Notes under the pieces: model-generated
The model's input: only the letters and a program-made list of their open reading frames with translations
What the model was told of the DNA's origin: nothing
The model's database searches: none
Made by a program: the position numbers and the translations under genes
Assembly (NCBI RefSeq): GCF_021602345.1
Contig: NZ_BQID01000018.1
Coordinates: 20,545 to 84,544, forward strand
Direction of reading: 5' to 3'
DNA from: Pseudomonas pharyngis
Lineage (GTDB): Bacteria > Pseudomonadota > Gammaproteobacteria > Pseudomonadales > Pseudomonadaceae
DNA length: 64,000 bases
In this document: positions 55,189 through 64,000 of the stretch, in pieces
How the letters are laid out: each line of letters begins with the position of its first letter
How positions within the stretch are numbered: position 1 is the stretch's first letter

Positions 55189-56469
55189 ATGATCGAACCC
55201 AAGCGCGTCTTGCGCGCCCTCGCTGAACACTGGGCACTTCTGGAGCCACTGTGCGAGCACTTCGACCAGGGCACCCTGAGCCTCAACGAACTGCGCACGC
55301 AACTGGCCGCCCAACAACTGGACAGCACGCCGCAGGACATTACCAGCCTGCTCGACGTGTGGATCCGCCTCGACATTCTGGTTCCCGTGGCCAAGAGCCC
55401 GAACCGTTTCGAGCTCAATGCGCAGATTCACGACTTCCTCGCCTACCTGCGCCGGGAACACCGTCTGGGCCTGTGCCTGGAAATCGAAGCCTATCTGCGT
55501 CACCTCGAGCGTCTGGCCGGTTATATCCAGGATGCGTTCGACGTCCGTGACGGCAATGATTTGGCCCGTCAGCTGCGTCTGCTCGACATGCGCGTGCGCG
55601 ACGTTCTGAAGAAACTCGACAACGACGAACAGGCGTTGGTGGCCGTGGCCGAACGGGCCAAGACCAGCGACCGGCAGATTCCGCTGCGTCAGCGTTATGC
55701 CGAAGTGCTGGCGACCTGGGACGAATATGTCGAGCCGATGATCGATCTGGTGAACGCCGACGGCGCCTTCGAGCAAGGCGTGCGCAAGGTCGAAACCGTG
55801 CTGCTGAAGATGCTCAGCGAACAGCAGCGCCTCGGCCATCTGGTCGATGACGACATGCTGCTGCGCACCCACGCGCGCATCCTCGAAATGCAGACCAGTG
55901 CCCAGTTGACCTTGCGTCACGCCCGAGAACTGTTGCTGCCGCTGCGTGAAGAGGCTCGCCGACACAACGCCGTGACCCGTGGTGCTGCACTGGCTCTCGC
56001 CGCGATCCGCCGCAAAGGCATTGACGCCGTACCGCAAGCCGCGATGCCGCTGTTCACCCGGCCGCAAAGCACCTTCCTCGGCAGCGCCAGCCAGGTTGAA
56101 GCCTACGTCTACGCCCTGGCCCGTTTCGAGCCGAAACCGGCGCGTTTCCCCAAGGCGCACAAATCACAGAAGACCGGCGATGCTCCGCGCGCACCACGCA
56201 CCGTGCGCGAGATGGTCGACCGCTGCGAAGAATCCCTGCCGATGCCGGACCTGATGACCTGGCTGCTGGAGCAGGAGCCGGACGGCGCGACCGACGAATT
56301 GCTTTACTGGTTCTCGCGCCTGTCGCGGGAAAAACGCTTCAAGCGCGAGCGTCTGGAACGCCGCGAATATCACACTCACGAGCACCAGGTCAGCCTGCGC
56401 TCCTTCGCCCTGCTCTCGGCCGCCGACACCGCCGCCGAGGATTCTGCGAGCATCCCCAATGCATCTTGA
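55189..56469 (+). CDS. mksF: MksF, kleisin-type subunit of the MksBEF condensin
   Basis: This 426-residue protein is the kleisin of the Mks (MukB-like) chromosome condensin. It is mainly helical, with an N-terminal winged-helix-like part (MIEPKRVLRALAEHWALLEP) and a long helical middle. I place it by the fixed order F-E-B and by resemblance to the P. aeruginosa protein. The ATG at 55189 was preferred to 55123, which adds 22 residues without a binding site. It overlaps mksE by 11 bases. Confidence 0.88.
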   Translation: MIEPKRVLRALAEHWALLEPLCEHFDQGTLSLNELRTQLAAQQLDSTPQDITSLLDVWIRLDILVPVAKSPNRFELNAQIHDFLAYLRREHRLGLCLEIEAYLRHLERLAGYIQDAFDVRDGNDLARQLRLLDMRVRDVLKKLDNDEQALVAVAERAKTSDRQIPLRQRYAEVLATWDEYVEPMIDLVNADGAFEQGVRKVETVLLKMLSEQQRLGHLVDDDMLLRTHARILEMQTSAQLTLRHARELLLPLREEARRHNAVTRGAALALAAIRRKGIDAVPQAAMPLFTRPQSTFLGSASQVEAYVYALARFEPKPARFPKAHKSQKTGDAPRAPRTVREMVDRCEESLPMPDLMTWLLEQEPDGATDELLYWFSRLSREKRFKRERLERREYHTHEHQVSLRSFALLSAADTAAEDSASIPNAS

Positions 56470-57160
56470 TCTATCCGAACTGTCGCAACTCGCGCCGATC
56501 TTCCGCGAGCTGTTCAAGGGTTACCACGTCAGCCGCCGCGACCCGGAGCTGTACGCACAACTGTCGAACTTCCAGGACCAATACCGCACGCTGTTCAAGG
56601 CACTGGGCTTCGAACTCGTCTGCGACACCCGTGGTTTTTATTACTTCGTGCCGGACATGGCGGCTGCGGCGGTGAACAAGACTGCCCAGCGCCTGGCGCT
56701 GTTCACTTTCATCCTGGTCGAACATCTGGCCGATCAGGGCCGCGACCCGATCGCCGTGCTCGACGGTGGCAGCCTCGGCCGTGAAGAACTGCCGTCGCTG
56801 CTGGAAAAGTACCGCGACCTGTTCATCCAGGCCGAAGTGCAGACCGTCGAAGAACTCGAAGAAAAAATCATGCGCCGCATGACCCAGCTCGGCTTCGCCA
56901 GCGAGGAAAACGGCGTGTACCGTTTCCTGCCGCCGATGCACCGCTTCCTCGACGTCTGCCTGTCGGTTCAGCAGGACCGCGATCTGGCGGCCAGCGTGCA
57001 CAGCGTTCTGCCCCTGCCGGCACCGGTGCTGATCGACGAAGAGGCCGAGGCGAAATTCCTCGCCACCGACGACCCGCTCGATCTCAGCGAATTTGAGGAA
57101 GAGAGCGAAGAAGACGCACTGGCCCGCGCCATTGCCGAAGAACAGGAGTCCGACGCATGA
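56459..57160 (+). CDS. mksE: MksE subunit of the MksBEF condensin
   Basis: This 233-residue accessory protein has winged-helix features (YRDLFIQAEVQTVEELEEKI, LGFASEENGVYRFLPPMHRF) and an acidic tail (FEEESEEDALARAIAEEQES). It bridges the kleisin and the ATPase. It overlaps mksF by 11 bases and mksB by four, so the three are made together. Confidence 0.88.
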   Translation: MHLDLSELSQLAPIFRELFKGYHVSRRDPELYAQLSNFQDQYRTLFKALGFELVCDTRGFYYFVPDMAAAAVNKTAQRLALFTFILVEHLADQGRDPIAVLDGGSLGREELPSLLEKYRDLFIQAEVQTVEELEEKIMRRMTQLGFASEENGVYRFLPPMHRFLDVCLSVQQDRDLAASVHSVLPLPAPVLIDEEAEAKFLATDDPLDLSEFEEESEEDALARAIAEEQESDA

Positions 57161-59997
57161 GCCAGGAACGCTACGGCATCCGCCGCTTTGCCCTTTTGAA
57201 CACCGCCGGTTACAGCCTCGGCCTGTTCCCGCTGGAAGAACCGCTGTCGGTCTACGGCGCAAACAACCTCGGCAAATCCGCCTCGATCAACGCCTTGCAG
57301 TTCCCGATCCTGGCGCGCATGTCGGACATGAGTTTCGGCAAGTACAGCCTGGAGCAGTCCCGGCGCTTCTACTTTGCCTCCGACACCAGCTACATCCTCG
57401 TCGAAGTGAACCTGCCCCACGGTCCTCACGTGATCGGCGTGGTCGGTCGCGGCCCGGGCGGTGGTTTCGGTCACCAGTTCTTTGCCTACGCCGGCAAGCT
57501 CGATCTGGCGCACTACCAGAAAAACGACACTTGCCTGCGGCAGAAAGAGCTATTCAGCAACCTTGAGAAAGAAGGCCTGAAAGCCTACGAACTCAAGCCT
57601 GATGAGCTGCGTCGCTTGCTGGTTGGCGGTCACACCTCGATCCCGCTGGATCTGACGCTGATCCCGCTGCGCTCCACCAGCGAGCAGAGCCTGAAGACTT
57701 TCCGCGCGCTGTTCATCAACCTGCTGCACATGCGCGAAATCACCGCGGCCAAGCTCAAGCAATTGTTCCTCGATGCGTTCGAACACAGCCTGCGTTCCGG
57801 CAGCGTCGATTACATCGCTGCATGCGAAGAAGCCTTCCGCGATGTGCGTCGCATGGAACAGGACTACAACTCGCTGGTGGCTGCCGGCCCGCTGGTCGAA
57901 GCCTTGGCCAACGGCGTGAAACAGCGCGACGTACTGCGCGGCAAACTGCATCGCCTGTCGCCGCTGCTCGACTCGTTGCTCGGCACCTGGTCGGACTACG
58001 CCACGGCGCGCAAGGAAGAACTGACGATTCAGGCCGAACACTACCGTCGCGAGCAGGACGATCTGCAAAACGATCAGCGTGGCGGCACTCAGGAACTGAT
58101 GCGTCTGGAGCGGGAAATCTCCGGCATCCAGCGCTGGCTCGGCGAGTTGTCGGTGCTGAAGAACCGCTTCGCCCTGGTCGATGACGTCAAGGTTCTTGAG
58201 CAGCAATTGCTGGCAGCCAAGGACGCTCACGACGAACTGGCCGGTGCGCTGGCGCAGTCCCGCCAGTTCAGCGCCGAGGATCTCGAAGAACGTCTTCGCG
58301 ATCTGGAAAAGCGTCTGAAGTCGGTGAAGCAGCAACTCGATCACGCCGACAACAACAGCTACGCCCGCCTGCGCGAAGAATTCTCGCAACAGGACGTCGA
58401 GCGCCTGATGCGTCTGTTCAACAGCGCGCTGTTCAGCCTGCCGCTGGGCGAACACGGCATCACCCTCGACGACGATGGCGAGTGGGTGAAGTCCGTCGAA
58501 CTGATCCTCGACGGCTTCAAGGGCGAGCGTTTCGAAGTGCCGGGCCTGTCGATCGACATCTCGCACATCGAGCCGCCGGCTCTGCAAGCACTGGCCGACC
58601 GTGCGGCGCTGCGCGATCAGAAAGAGCGTCTGGAAAAAGAGCTCAAGCAACTCAAGACCCAGCAAGCCGTGGCCGCTGACCGCGCCGCGAGCAAGACCCA
58701 GACCGAAGCGCTGTACCAGCAGGTGCTGGATGCGCAGAAAGCGCTGGAAGACTTCCGCCGCACCCAGACCCTGAGCGCCGAAGAAGGCGAAAAGTTGGAG
58801 CAACTGGCGCAGATGGAAGCCGCGCAGGACGAACTCAAGCGTTCCAGCGATGCGTTCACCGAGCGCGTCCAGCAGCTGTCGGCCAAGCTGCAACTGGTCG
58901 GCCGGCAGATCGCCGACATGGAAGCCAAGCAACGCACCCTCGACGACGCCCTGCGCCGTCGTCAGCTGTTGCCGGCGGACCTGCCATTCGGCACACCGTT
59001 CATGGATCCGGTCGACGATTCGATGGACAACCTGCTGCCGCTGCTCAATGACTATCAGGACAGCTGGCAAGGCCTGTTGCGCGCCGATGGCCAGATCGAG
59101 GCACTGTACGCGCAGGTGCGCCTCAAGGGCGTGGCCAAGTTCGACAGTGAAGACGACATGGAGCGCCGCCTGTCGTTGCTGATCAACGCTTACGCGCACC
59201 GTACCGACGAAGCCCTGACCCTGGGCAAGGCCCGTCGTGCAGCCGTGACCGATATCGCACGGACCCTGCGCAACATCCGCAGTGACTACGACAGCCTCGA
59301 GCACCAACTGGCGCTGTTCAACCGCGAGATCAACAAGCGTCAGGTGTCCAACCTGCAGAGCTTCCGCATCGTGCTGGCGCCGAACAAGGAAGCGCTCAAG
59401 CACATCGACCAGATCATCCACAGCGCCGGTCAGTACGAAGAAGGCGAAACCCTGTCGGTGTTCGACCTGAGCCAAAGTGCGGAACAGGACAACAAGAACG
59501 AAGAGGCCAAGGAATACCTGGCGCGGCTGGTGGCGGCGAACCACAACCAGCTCGGCCTCAAGGACTTGTTCGAACTGGCGTTCGAGATCACCAAGGTCAA
59601 CGGCCAGCCAGTTATCCACACCGACATCGATGGCGCGGCGTCCAACGGCACCACGATGACCATCAAGGCGCTGACCAACATGTACCTGTTGCTGCACTTG
59701 ATGGACCGCGACCTGGCCGGTCGCGTGCGCCTGCCGTACTACCTCGACGAGGCGGCGGACATCGACGAGAAGAACCAGGCTGCGCTGCTGGAAACCAGCC
59801 TGCAACTGGGCTTCGTGCCGATTCTGGCGAGCGTGAAGCCGCAGGTATGCGCCAGTGTCGCCATCGACCTGGAAGGCGGCAGCGGCCCGGCCGGGATCTA
59901 CATCGACGAGGCGGACTGGAAGTACATCCGTCGCCACGATGTGGTGAAGGCCACCGTCAATGTCCAGGCCGACGAGCCGGAGCTGGATGCGGTTTGA
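57157..59997 (+). CDS. mksB: MksB, SMC-like ATPase of the MksBEF condensin
   Basis: This 946-residue SMC-like ATPase has Walker A GANNLGKS at residues 34-41 and Walker B LPYYLDEA with Asp864-Glu865. Long coiled coils from about 270 to 740 lie between the two head halves, with a hinge near 460-500. It is smaller than MukB (about 1490). MksBEF condenses and helps segregate the chromosome. In plasmid-defence Wadjet systems a fourth gene, a Toprim-type nuclease (MksG/JetD), accompanies these; none is present here, because a terminator and a REPIN follow at once. Confidence 0.93.
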   Translation: MSQERYGIRRFALLNTAGYSLGLFPLEEPLSVYGANNLGKSASINALQFPILARMSDMSFGKYSLEQSRRFYFASDTSYILVEVNLPHGPHVIGVVGRGPGGGFGHQFFAYAGKLDLAHYQKNDTCLRQKELFSNLEKEGLKAYELKPDELRRLLVGGHTSIPLDLTLIPLRSTSEQSLKTFRALFINLLHMREITAAKLKQLFLDAFEHSLRSGSVDYIAACEEAFRDVRRMEQDYNSLVAAGPLVEALANGVKQRDVLRGKLHRLSPLLDSLLGTWSDYATARKEELTIQAEHYRREQDDLQNDQRGGTQELMRLEREISGIQRWLGELSVLKNRFALVDDVKVLEQQLLAAKDAHDELAGALAQSRQFSAEDLEERLRDLEKRLKSVKQQLDHADNNSYARLREEFSQQDVERLMRLFNSALFSLPLGEHGITLDDDGEWVKSVELILDGFKGERFEVPGLSIDISHIEPPALQALADRAALRDQKERLEKELKQLKTQQAVAADRAASKTQTEALYQQVLDAQKALEDFRRTQTLSAEEGEKLEQLAQMEAAQDELKRSSDAFTERVQQLSAKLQLVGRQIADMEAKQRTLDDALRRRQLLPADLPFGTPFMDPVDDSMDNLLPLLNDYQDSWQGLLRADGQIEALYAQVRLKGVAKFDSEDDMERRLSLLINAYAHRTDEALTLGKARRAAVTDIARTLRNIRSDYDSLEHQLALFNREINKRQVSNLQSFRIVLAPNKEALKHIDQIIHSAGQYEEGETLSVFDLSQSAEQDNKNEEAKEYLARLVAANHNQLGLKDLFELAFEITKVNGQPVIHTDIDGAASNGTTMTIKALTNMYLLLHLMDRDLAGRVRLPYYLDEAADIDEKNQAALLETSLQLGFVPILASVKPQVCASVAIDLEGGSGPAGIYIDEADWKYIRRHDVVKATVNVQADEPELDAV

Positions 59998-60015
59998 TGC
60001 GTAACTGACGAGCAC

Positions 60016-60054
60016 AAAAAAGGGCCGCGATCCATTGGATCGCGGCCCTTTTTT
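60016..60054 (+). terminator. Terminator after mksB
   Basis: AAAAGGGCCGCGATCC pairs with GGATCGCGGCCCTTTT around ATT and is followed by further T. Confidence 0.93.
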
Positions 60055-60086
60055 ATGTCTTGGAATTTTGTGCTGAATGACAAGGC

Positions 60087-60182
60087 CTATTCGCGGGTAA
60101 GCCCGCTCCCACAGGGATTGATGTCTTACACAAATTTGTATTCAACACAAAAACCTGTGGGAGCAGGCTTGCTCGCGAAGGC
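60087..60182. repeat. REPIN, diverged fluorescens-group REP doublet
   Basis: The left arm (TATTCGCGGGTAAGCCCGCTCCCACA) and right arm (TGTGGGAGCAGGCTTGCTCGCGAA) are inverted with a few differences. They lie between mksB and pqiB, which are convergent. The left arm has diverged most from the copies at 7660 and 53652. Confidence 0.9.
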
Positions 60183-60211
60183 GTCCTCAACAACGCCCCA
60201 TATTTCCCGAA

Positions 60212-62515
60212 TTATTTACCGAGGGGGATTTTCGGTGCCCAGTTCAGCCACTCGTCTTCGAACTTGTCGAACAGCGGGAAGGTTTGTTCGGCGCGCGCGG
60301 GGTTGCCCATCTGCTCGCCGTCCGGCGTGGCGAAGGCAATGCCGCCCTGAATAGCTGTCTCAAGCGACTCCGTGCGCACCGTTACGCCTTTGAACAGCCC
60401 GATGTCGAAACCGACGCCACTGGTGTTCCAGAAGCGACTGCCGCTGCGTACCAGTGGCGCGTATTTCGGCTCGATCAGGATGTGTACCAGTACGCGATCG
60501 GCGGTCTGGCCCAGTTCGTAACCGGTAACTTTGCCTACGGTGATCTCACGGTAGGTGACCGGCACGCCCGGTTTCAGCGAGCCACGACGGGCAGCGCTCA
60601 GTACCAGACTCAAGCCAGCCTCTTGCTTGGTGACTTCCGGCGCATTGGCCAGGGCCACGAAGTTCTTCTGCGGGCCGAGGTTCTTGGCTGCCGGTTGCAC
60701 TTCGATGTACTGGCCGGTGACCAGGGTTTCCAGGTTCGAGGTCTTGATCAGCCCCAACTCCGGTTTGACCACCCAGAACTGGCTACCGACCCGGGCGATC
60801 TTCTCCGGGACTTCGGTGATGCGCGCGGTGAGGATCACCGATTGCAGATCATCGGTCAGGTCGACACTTTCGATCTTGCCGACATCCAGCCCCTTGAAGC
60901 GCACCGGGGTGCCGCTGCGCAGACCGTCCGCGCGATCGACCTTGATGGTGACGACCGCGCCTTTCTGATTCGCTTCATCATGGTTGGCGAACAGACGGAA
61001 ACGCGGAATACGTTTTTGCAGCGGTGCCTTGGCTTGCGGCGTTTCGAAGGCGATGCCGCCGGCCATCAGGGTCTGCAACGATTCACTCTTGACCTGAATG
61101 CCGCCGGTCAAACCGCCGGTCAGCGTGACACCGCTGACGTTCCAGAACCGGGTCGAAGCGTTGACCAGGTTTTCGTATTCCTTCTCGATGTGGACGCCGA
61201 TCACCAGTTGCTTGCGGGTCTTGGAGAACTGATAGCTCTGTACCGAACCGACCTTGACCTGCTTATAAAGGATCGGGCTGCCGACATCGATCGAACCGAG
61301 GGTGTCGGTGAACAGCACCAGGTGCAGGCCGGGTGAGCGCAGATCGAGCGGCGGCGCTTTGGGTCGGGCTTCGAATTCGCGTTGCGGAGCGCCGCCCTTG
61401 TCGCCTGGGCGCACGGCGATGTAGTTACCTTTTACCAGCGCTTCCAGACCGGTGATGCCGGCCAGGGAGATCGAAGGTTTGACCACCCAGAACTGCGTGC
61501 CGGTCACCAGATAGTCTTCGGCCAGCGGATCAAGGGTCAGTTCGGCGGTCGCGCTGGACAGGTCCGGATCGATCTTCAGCGCTTTCAGGTTGCCCACCTG
61601 AATGCCCTTGTACATCACCGGAGTGCGCCCGGCTTGCAGGCCTTCGAAATCGCTGAGTTTGACCTTCACGCGGATGCCGGCGGCGGCCGCATCGAAGTCT
61701 TCGTAGAGACGGAACGGCAGGCTTGGATCGGTGGGCGGGCTGTCCTTGCGGTTCTCCGGGGTGGCAAAGGCAATACCGCCGGCGACGATGCTGGCGAGGG
61801 ATTCGCTGCGCACTTTCACGCCGGACAGGTTGGCGTCGATGCTGATGCCGCTGGCATTCCAGAATCGTGTGTGTTTGCGCACCAGTTTGGCGTAGGTCGG
61901 TTCGATGAACACCTTGAGCTCGACCGTGCTCTGGTCTTCCGACAGCACGTAACTTTTGATCTGACCGACTTTGATCTGCTTGTAGAACACCGGGCTGCCG
62001 CGATTCAACGAACCGAGGCGATCGGCCTTGATCGTCAGGTGCAGGCCGGGCTTGGAGTCCGACAGCGGCGGTTCTTCGGCCAGGGCCTTGAACTTTCGGG
62101 TCGGTTCGCCTTCACCGGGGCTGATAGCCACGTAGTTACCCGATACCAGAGTTTCCAGACCCGTGATCCCGGCCAGCGTCACGCTCGGTTTGACCAGCCA
62201 GAAACGGGTACTGGTCTTCAGGTACTGATCGACATCCTTGTTCATCTCGATAGTTGCGATGACACCTTTGGAGTTGCCTTCATCATCGAGCTTGAGGGCT
62301 TTCACCTTGCCGACCGGCATGCCTTTGTAGACCACTTCGGTCTTGTTGGCCTGAATGCCTTCACCACTTTCAAACCGCACCTGAATCTCGATACCGGTTT
62401 CATTGTAGGCACGCCAGCCGAGCCAGCCGCCGATAATCAGGGCGATCAGGGGCAGCACCCAGATGGCAGACCAGTTCGAAGCCGGTCGGGTTTTCGCTAC
62501 AGGCAAATCAGTCAT
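60212..62515 (-). CDS. pqiB: PqiB-type MCE protein with six MCE domains
   Basis: A 767-residue protein anchored by one membrane helix near residues 16-34 (WSAIWVLPLIALIIGGWLGW). Six MCE (MlaD-like) domains can be counted by repeats such as NKTEVVYKGMPVGKVKAL, GSPVFYKQIKVGQIKSY, GRTPVMYKGIQVGNLKAL, GSPILYKQVKVGSVQSY, GTPVRFKGLDVGKIESV and GVPVTYREITVGKVTGY. E. coli PqiB has three and LetB (YebT) seven; both form tunnels for lipid movement across the periplasm. It overlaps the PqiA-like gene by eight bases. Confidence 0.93.
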   Translation of the reverse strand: MTDLPVAKTRPASNWSAIWVLPLIALIIGGWLGWRAYNETGIEIQVRFESGEGIQANKTEVVYKGMPVGKVKALKLDDEGNSKGVIATIEMNKDVDQYLKTSTRFWLVKPSVTLAGITGLETLVSGNYVAISPGEGEPTRKFKALAEEPPLSDSKPGLHLTIKADRLGSLNRGSPVFYKQIKVGQIKSYVLSEDQSTVELKVFIEPTYAKLVRKHTRFWNASGISIDANLSGVKVRSESLASIVAGGIAFATPENRKDSPPTDPSLPFRLYEDFDAAAAGIRVKVKLSDFEGLQAGRTPVMYKGIQVGNLKALKIDPDLSSATAELTLDPLAEDYLVTGTQFWVVKPSISLAGITGLEALVKGNYIAVRPGDKGGAPQREFEARPKAPPLDLRSPGLHLVLFTDTLGSIDVGSPILYKQVKVGSVQSYQFSKTRKQLVIGVHIEKEYENLVNASTRFWNVSGVTLTGGLTGGIQVKSESLQTLMAGGIAFETPQAKAPLQKRIPRFRLFANHDEANQKGAVVTIKVDRADGLRSGTPVRFKGLDVGKIESVDLTDDLQSVILTARITEVPEKIARVGSQFWVVKPELGLIKTSNLETLVTGQYIEVQPAAKNLGPQKNFVALANAPEVTKQEAGLSLVLSAARRGSLKPGVPVTYREITVGKVTGYELGQTADRVLVHILIEPKYAPLVRSGSRFWNTSGVGFDIGLFKGVTVRTESLETAIQGGIAFATPDGEQMGNPARAEQTFPLFDKFEDEWLNWAPKIPLGK

Positions 62516-63131
62516 GGTCGGCGTCCGACTCCGTGTTATCCCAAATCAGTCGGGGATCGAAAGTGACAGCGGCGAGCATCGTCAGAATCACCACAGTGGC
62601 GAAGGCGATGGCGCCAAGATTGGCTTCGACACTGGCAAGCCGGCCGAAGTTGACGACCGCCACCAGAATGGCGATCACGAAAATATCAAGCATCGACCAG
62701 CGGCCGATGAACTCGATGAAGCGGTACATCCAGATCCGCTGACGTGCGGACAAGGGCTGGCGGCGCTGTACGGAAAACAGCAGCAGCGCGATGCCCACCA
62801 GCTTGAAGGTCGGCACCAGGATACTGGCGATGAACACCACGGCGGCGATGGGAATCATGCCGTGCTGCACCAATTGGATGACACCGGACATGATCGTGCT
62901 GGGATCCCCCTGACCAAGCGAGCTGACTGTCATGATCGGCAGTACGTTGGCCGGGATGTAGATAATCGCGGCCGTGATCAGCAACGCCCAGGTTCGCGCG
63001 AGACTATTGGGCCGCCGGGCGTGAACCAGCGCACCGCATCGGGTACAGGTCTGCACATCGCTGTCGGTATCCTGCCTGTTCAGTTCGTGGCATTCGGTAC
63101 AGATCAGAATGCCTGCATCAATCGCCCGCAT
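62508..63131 (-). CDS. pqiA: PqiA-domain membrane protein, second unit
   Basis: A 207-residue inner membrane protein with one PqiA domain: a zinc-ribbon-like CTECHELN...CTRCGALV at the start and four membrane spans (AAIIYIPANVLPIMTVSSLG). GRWSMLDIFVIAILVAVVNF is the domain signature. PqiA is thought to work with PqiB at the inner membrane. E. coli PqiA joins two such domains; here they are separate genes. The ATG at 63131 has GGAG nine bases upstream and was preferred to 63137. Confidence 0.88.
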   Translation of the reverse strand: MRAIDAGILICTECHELNRQDTDSDVQTCTRCGALVHARRPNSLARTWALLITAAIIYIPANVLPIMTVSSLGQGDPSTIMSGVIQLVQHGMIPIAAVVFIASILVPTFKLVGIALLLFSVQRRQPLSARQRIWMYRFIEFIGRWSMLDIFVIAILVAVVNFGRLASVEANLGAIAFATVVILTMLAAVTFDPRLIWDNTESDADHD

Positions 63132-63777
63132 GGGCATCTTCTCCTGATAACGCCTGCCAGATCTGGTGCGGCGACATCACCACTTCGAGCCAAACCTGAA
63201 CCAGTAACAAACCGATGAAACATGCCAGACCGAGGCCGACGGTGATGGCCGCCATGTCCGCCAGTTTGACGATCGCGACAAGGACGCCCATGAGATAGAC
63301 CTCAAGCATGCCCCAGTCTTTGAGGTGGTGATAAATGCGGTAGAGCAACAGACCATAGCTGCGGCCGACATTGAAGCGAATTGTGAGTAAAACGAACAAC
63401 TGGCAGAGCAGCTTGAGCAGCGGTATGGCCATGCTGCACAGAAATACCACGATCGAAACGCCCTGCATGTCAGTGTTGAACAGACCGAGCACGCCGCTCC
63501 ATACCGTATCCTGCGAGGATTGCCCGAGGATATTGAGCTGCATGATGGGTAAAAAGTTTGCCGGGATGTACAACAGCAATGCCGCAATCACCAGGGCAAG
63601 GCTGCGCTGCACCACATTATGGCGATGGGCATACAGTTCGTAACCGCAACGTGGGCAGAGGGCTTTTTCGCCATGAGCAAGGGTTGGCTTGCGCATCAGC
63701 AGGTCGCACTCGTGACAGGCCACCAAGTCTTCCAGCGGTAATTCTGACAGCCCTTGGGCGCCAACCGGATCTGACAT
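63118..63777 (-). CDS. pqiA: PqiA-domain membrane protein, first unit
   Basis: A 219-residue inner membrane protein with one PqiA domain: the zinc-ribbon cysteines CHECDLLM...CPRCGYEL, then four membrane spans with LLLYIPANFLPIMQLNILGQ and WGMLEVYLMGVLVAIVKLAD. It heads the operon pqiA(1)-pqiA(2)-pqiB; the overlap with the second unit implies coupled translation. The split of the usual double-domain PqiA looks ancestral or a fission; both halves are intact. Confidence 0.88.
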   Translation of the reverse strand: MSDPVGAQGLSELPLEDLVACHECDLLMRKPTLAHGEKALCPRCGYELYAHRHNVVQRSLALVIAALLLYIPANFLPIMQLNILGQSSQDTVWSGVLGLFNTDMQGVSIVVFLCSMAIPLLKLLCQLFVLLTIRFNVGRSYGLLLYRIYHHLKDWGMLEVYLMGVLVAIVKLADMAAITVGLGLACFIGLLLVQVWLEVVMSPHQIWQALSGEDAHAGD

Positions 63778-63884
63778 AAAGGCTCTGGCTCCGAAAAAGG
63801 TGGGGCTATTCTAGTGTTCTGATTCGAAAATAACTGTGCAAATTTGTTCGCTGTCGCGAGTAAAACTTTTCAACGGACAAAACA

Positions 63885-63914
63885 AAACCCCAACTGCTTT
63901 CGCAATTGGGGTTT
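63885..63914 (-). terminator. Terminator of the rRNA operon
   Basis: AAACCCCAA pairs with TTGGGGTTT around CTGCTTTCGCAA. On the minus strand it lies just after the 5S rRNA and is followed by TGTTTTGT. Confidence 0.85.
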
Positions 63915-63923
63915 CGGAATTTA

Positions 63924-64000
63924 ATCTTGACGATGACCTACTCTCACATGGGGAAACCCCACACTACCATCGGCGATGCATCGTTTCACTTCTGAGTTCG
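63924..64000 (-). rRNA. rrf: 5S ribosomal RNA, 3' part, cut by the window edge
   Basis: Read on the minus strand, the last 77 bases contain GAACTCAGAAGTGAAACG, then GCCGATGGTAGTGTGGGG and AGAGTAGGTCATCGTCAAG, the 3' two-thirds of Pseudomonas 5S rRNA. The 5' part and the rest of the operon lie beyond the window. The 3' end is placed within a few bases. Confidence 0.93.

Noticed and set aside
55189-59997. Wadjet (JetABCD) plasmid-defence system
   Set aside because: The nuclease gene (JetD/MksG) is missing; a terminator and REPIN follow mksB directly.
57550-60015. 821-codon open frame on the minus strand opposite mksB
   Set aside because: Shadow of the MksB gene, whose Walker motifs and coiled coils are certain. 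The antisense product is compositionally odd, rich in Gln, His and Val.

Overview
The window is about 64 kb of chromosomal DNA from a GC-rich gammaproteobacterium, almost certainly a Pseudomonas of the fluorescens group. The protein sequences read as pseudomonad throughout. Gene order is largely that of the conserved block mqo - hpt - upp - uraA - hemH - photolyase - murI - moeB - prmC - prfA - hemA - lolB - ispE - prs - rplY - pth - ychF and, further on, rimI - psi subunit - mksFEB. The REPIN-type palindromes built on TTCGCGAGCAAGCCCGCTC are those of the fluorescens group. The right edge enters a 5S rRNA gene on the minus strand.

Layout. 1-5.5 kb: small conserved genes, the YajG lipoprotein, malate:quinone oxidoreductase with a 700-base upstream region, and hpt. 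5.7-8.7 kb: uracil salvage (upp-uraA), a REPIN and ferrochelatase. 8.8-19.9 kb: a light-response region. A divergent promoter drives a renalase-like flavoprotein and a Trp-rich small protein. A second promoter drives nine tightly overlapping genes: a TudS-like DUF523-DUF1722 protein, a class II LitR-type MerR regulator, CPD photolyase, an NTF2-like protein, an SDR, a FAD amine oxidase, DUF1365, a Cfa-type lipid methyltransferase and DUF2878. Two exact T(G/A)TACA-N12-TGTA operators and one near match sit on these promoters. 19.9-32.4 kb: PagL, the hemA-prfA-prmC-moeB-murI operon facing the TPR lipoprotein-lolB-ispE-tRNA-Gln-prs-rplY-pth-ychF series. 32.5-46.8 kb: accessory and transport genes, namely two MFS carriers, two chemoreceptor-type proteins, tRNA-Met followed by a colicin E9-type DNase bacteriocin with its immunity gene, a DUF2817 peptidase, a gamma-glutamyltranspeptidase, a flavin reductase-like protein and AtoE. 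47-53.6 kb: an HscC-type Hsp70 with a J-like membrane protein, a secreted protein of unknown function, a SET-domain protein, carbonic anhydrase and an acidic protein. 53.7-64 kb: rimI with the cryptic DNA polymerase III psi subunit, the MksFEB condensin, a six-MCE PqiB with two single-domain PqiA proteins, and the rRNA operon end.

How the genes work together. The most interesting unit is the light region. Photolyase repairs UV-damaged DNA. The TudS-like protein may deal with 4-thiouracil compounds, which absorb near-UV light. The SDR/FAD/DUF1365/Cfa/DUF2878 set looks like a membrane-lipid modification pathway. All of it is plausibly de-repressed by light through LitR. The bacteriocin pair beside tRNA-Met has a complete DNase active site but no room for a usual receptor-binding region, and near-identical hairpins bracket it. 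Three REPINs each lie exactly between convergent genes. No CRISPR array, insertion sequence or prophage was seen.
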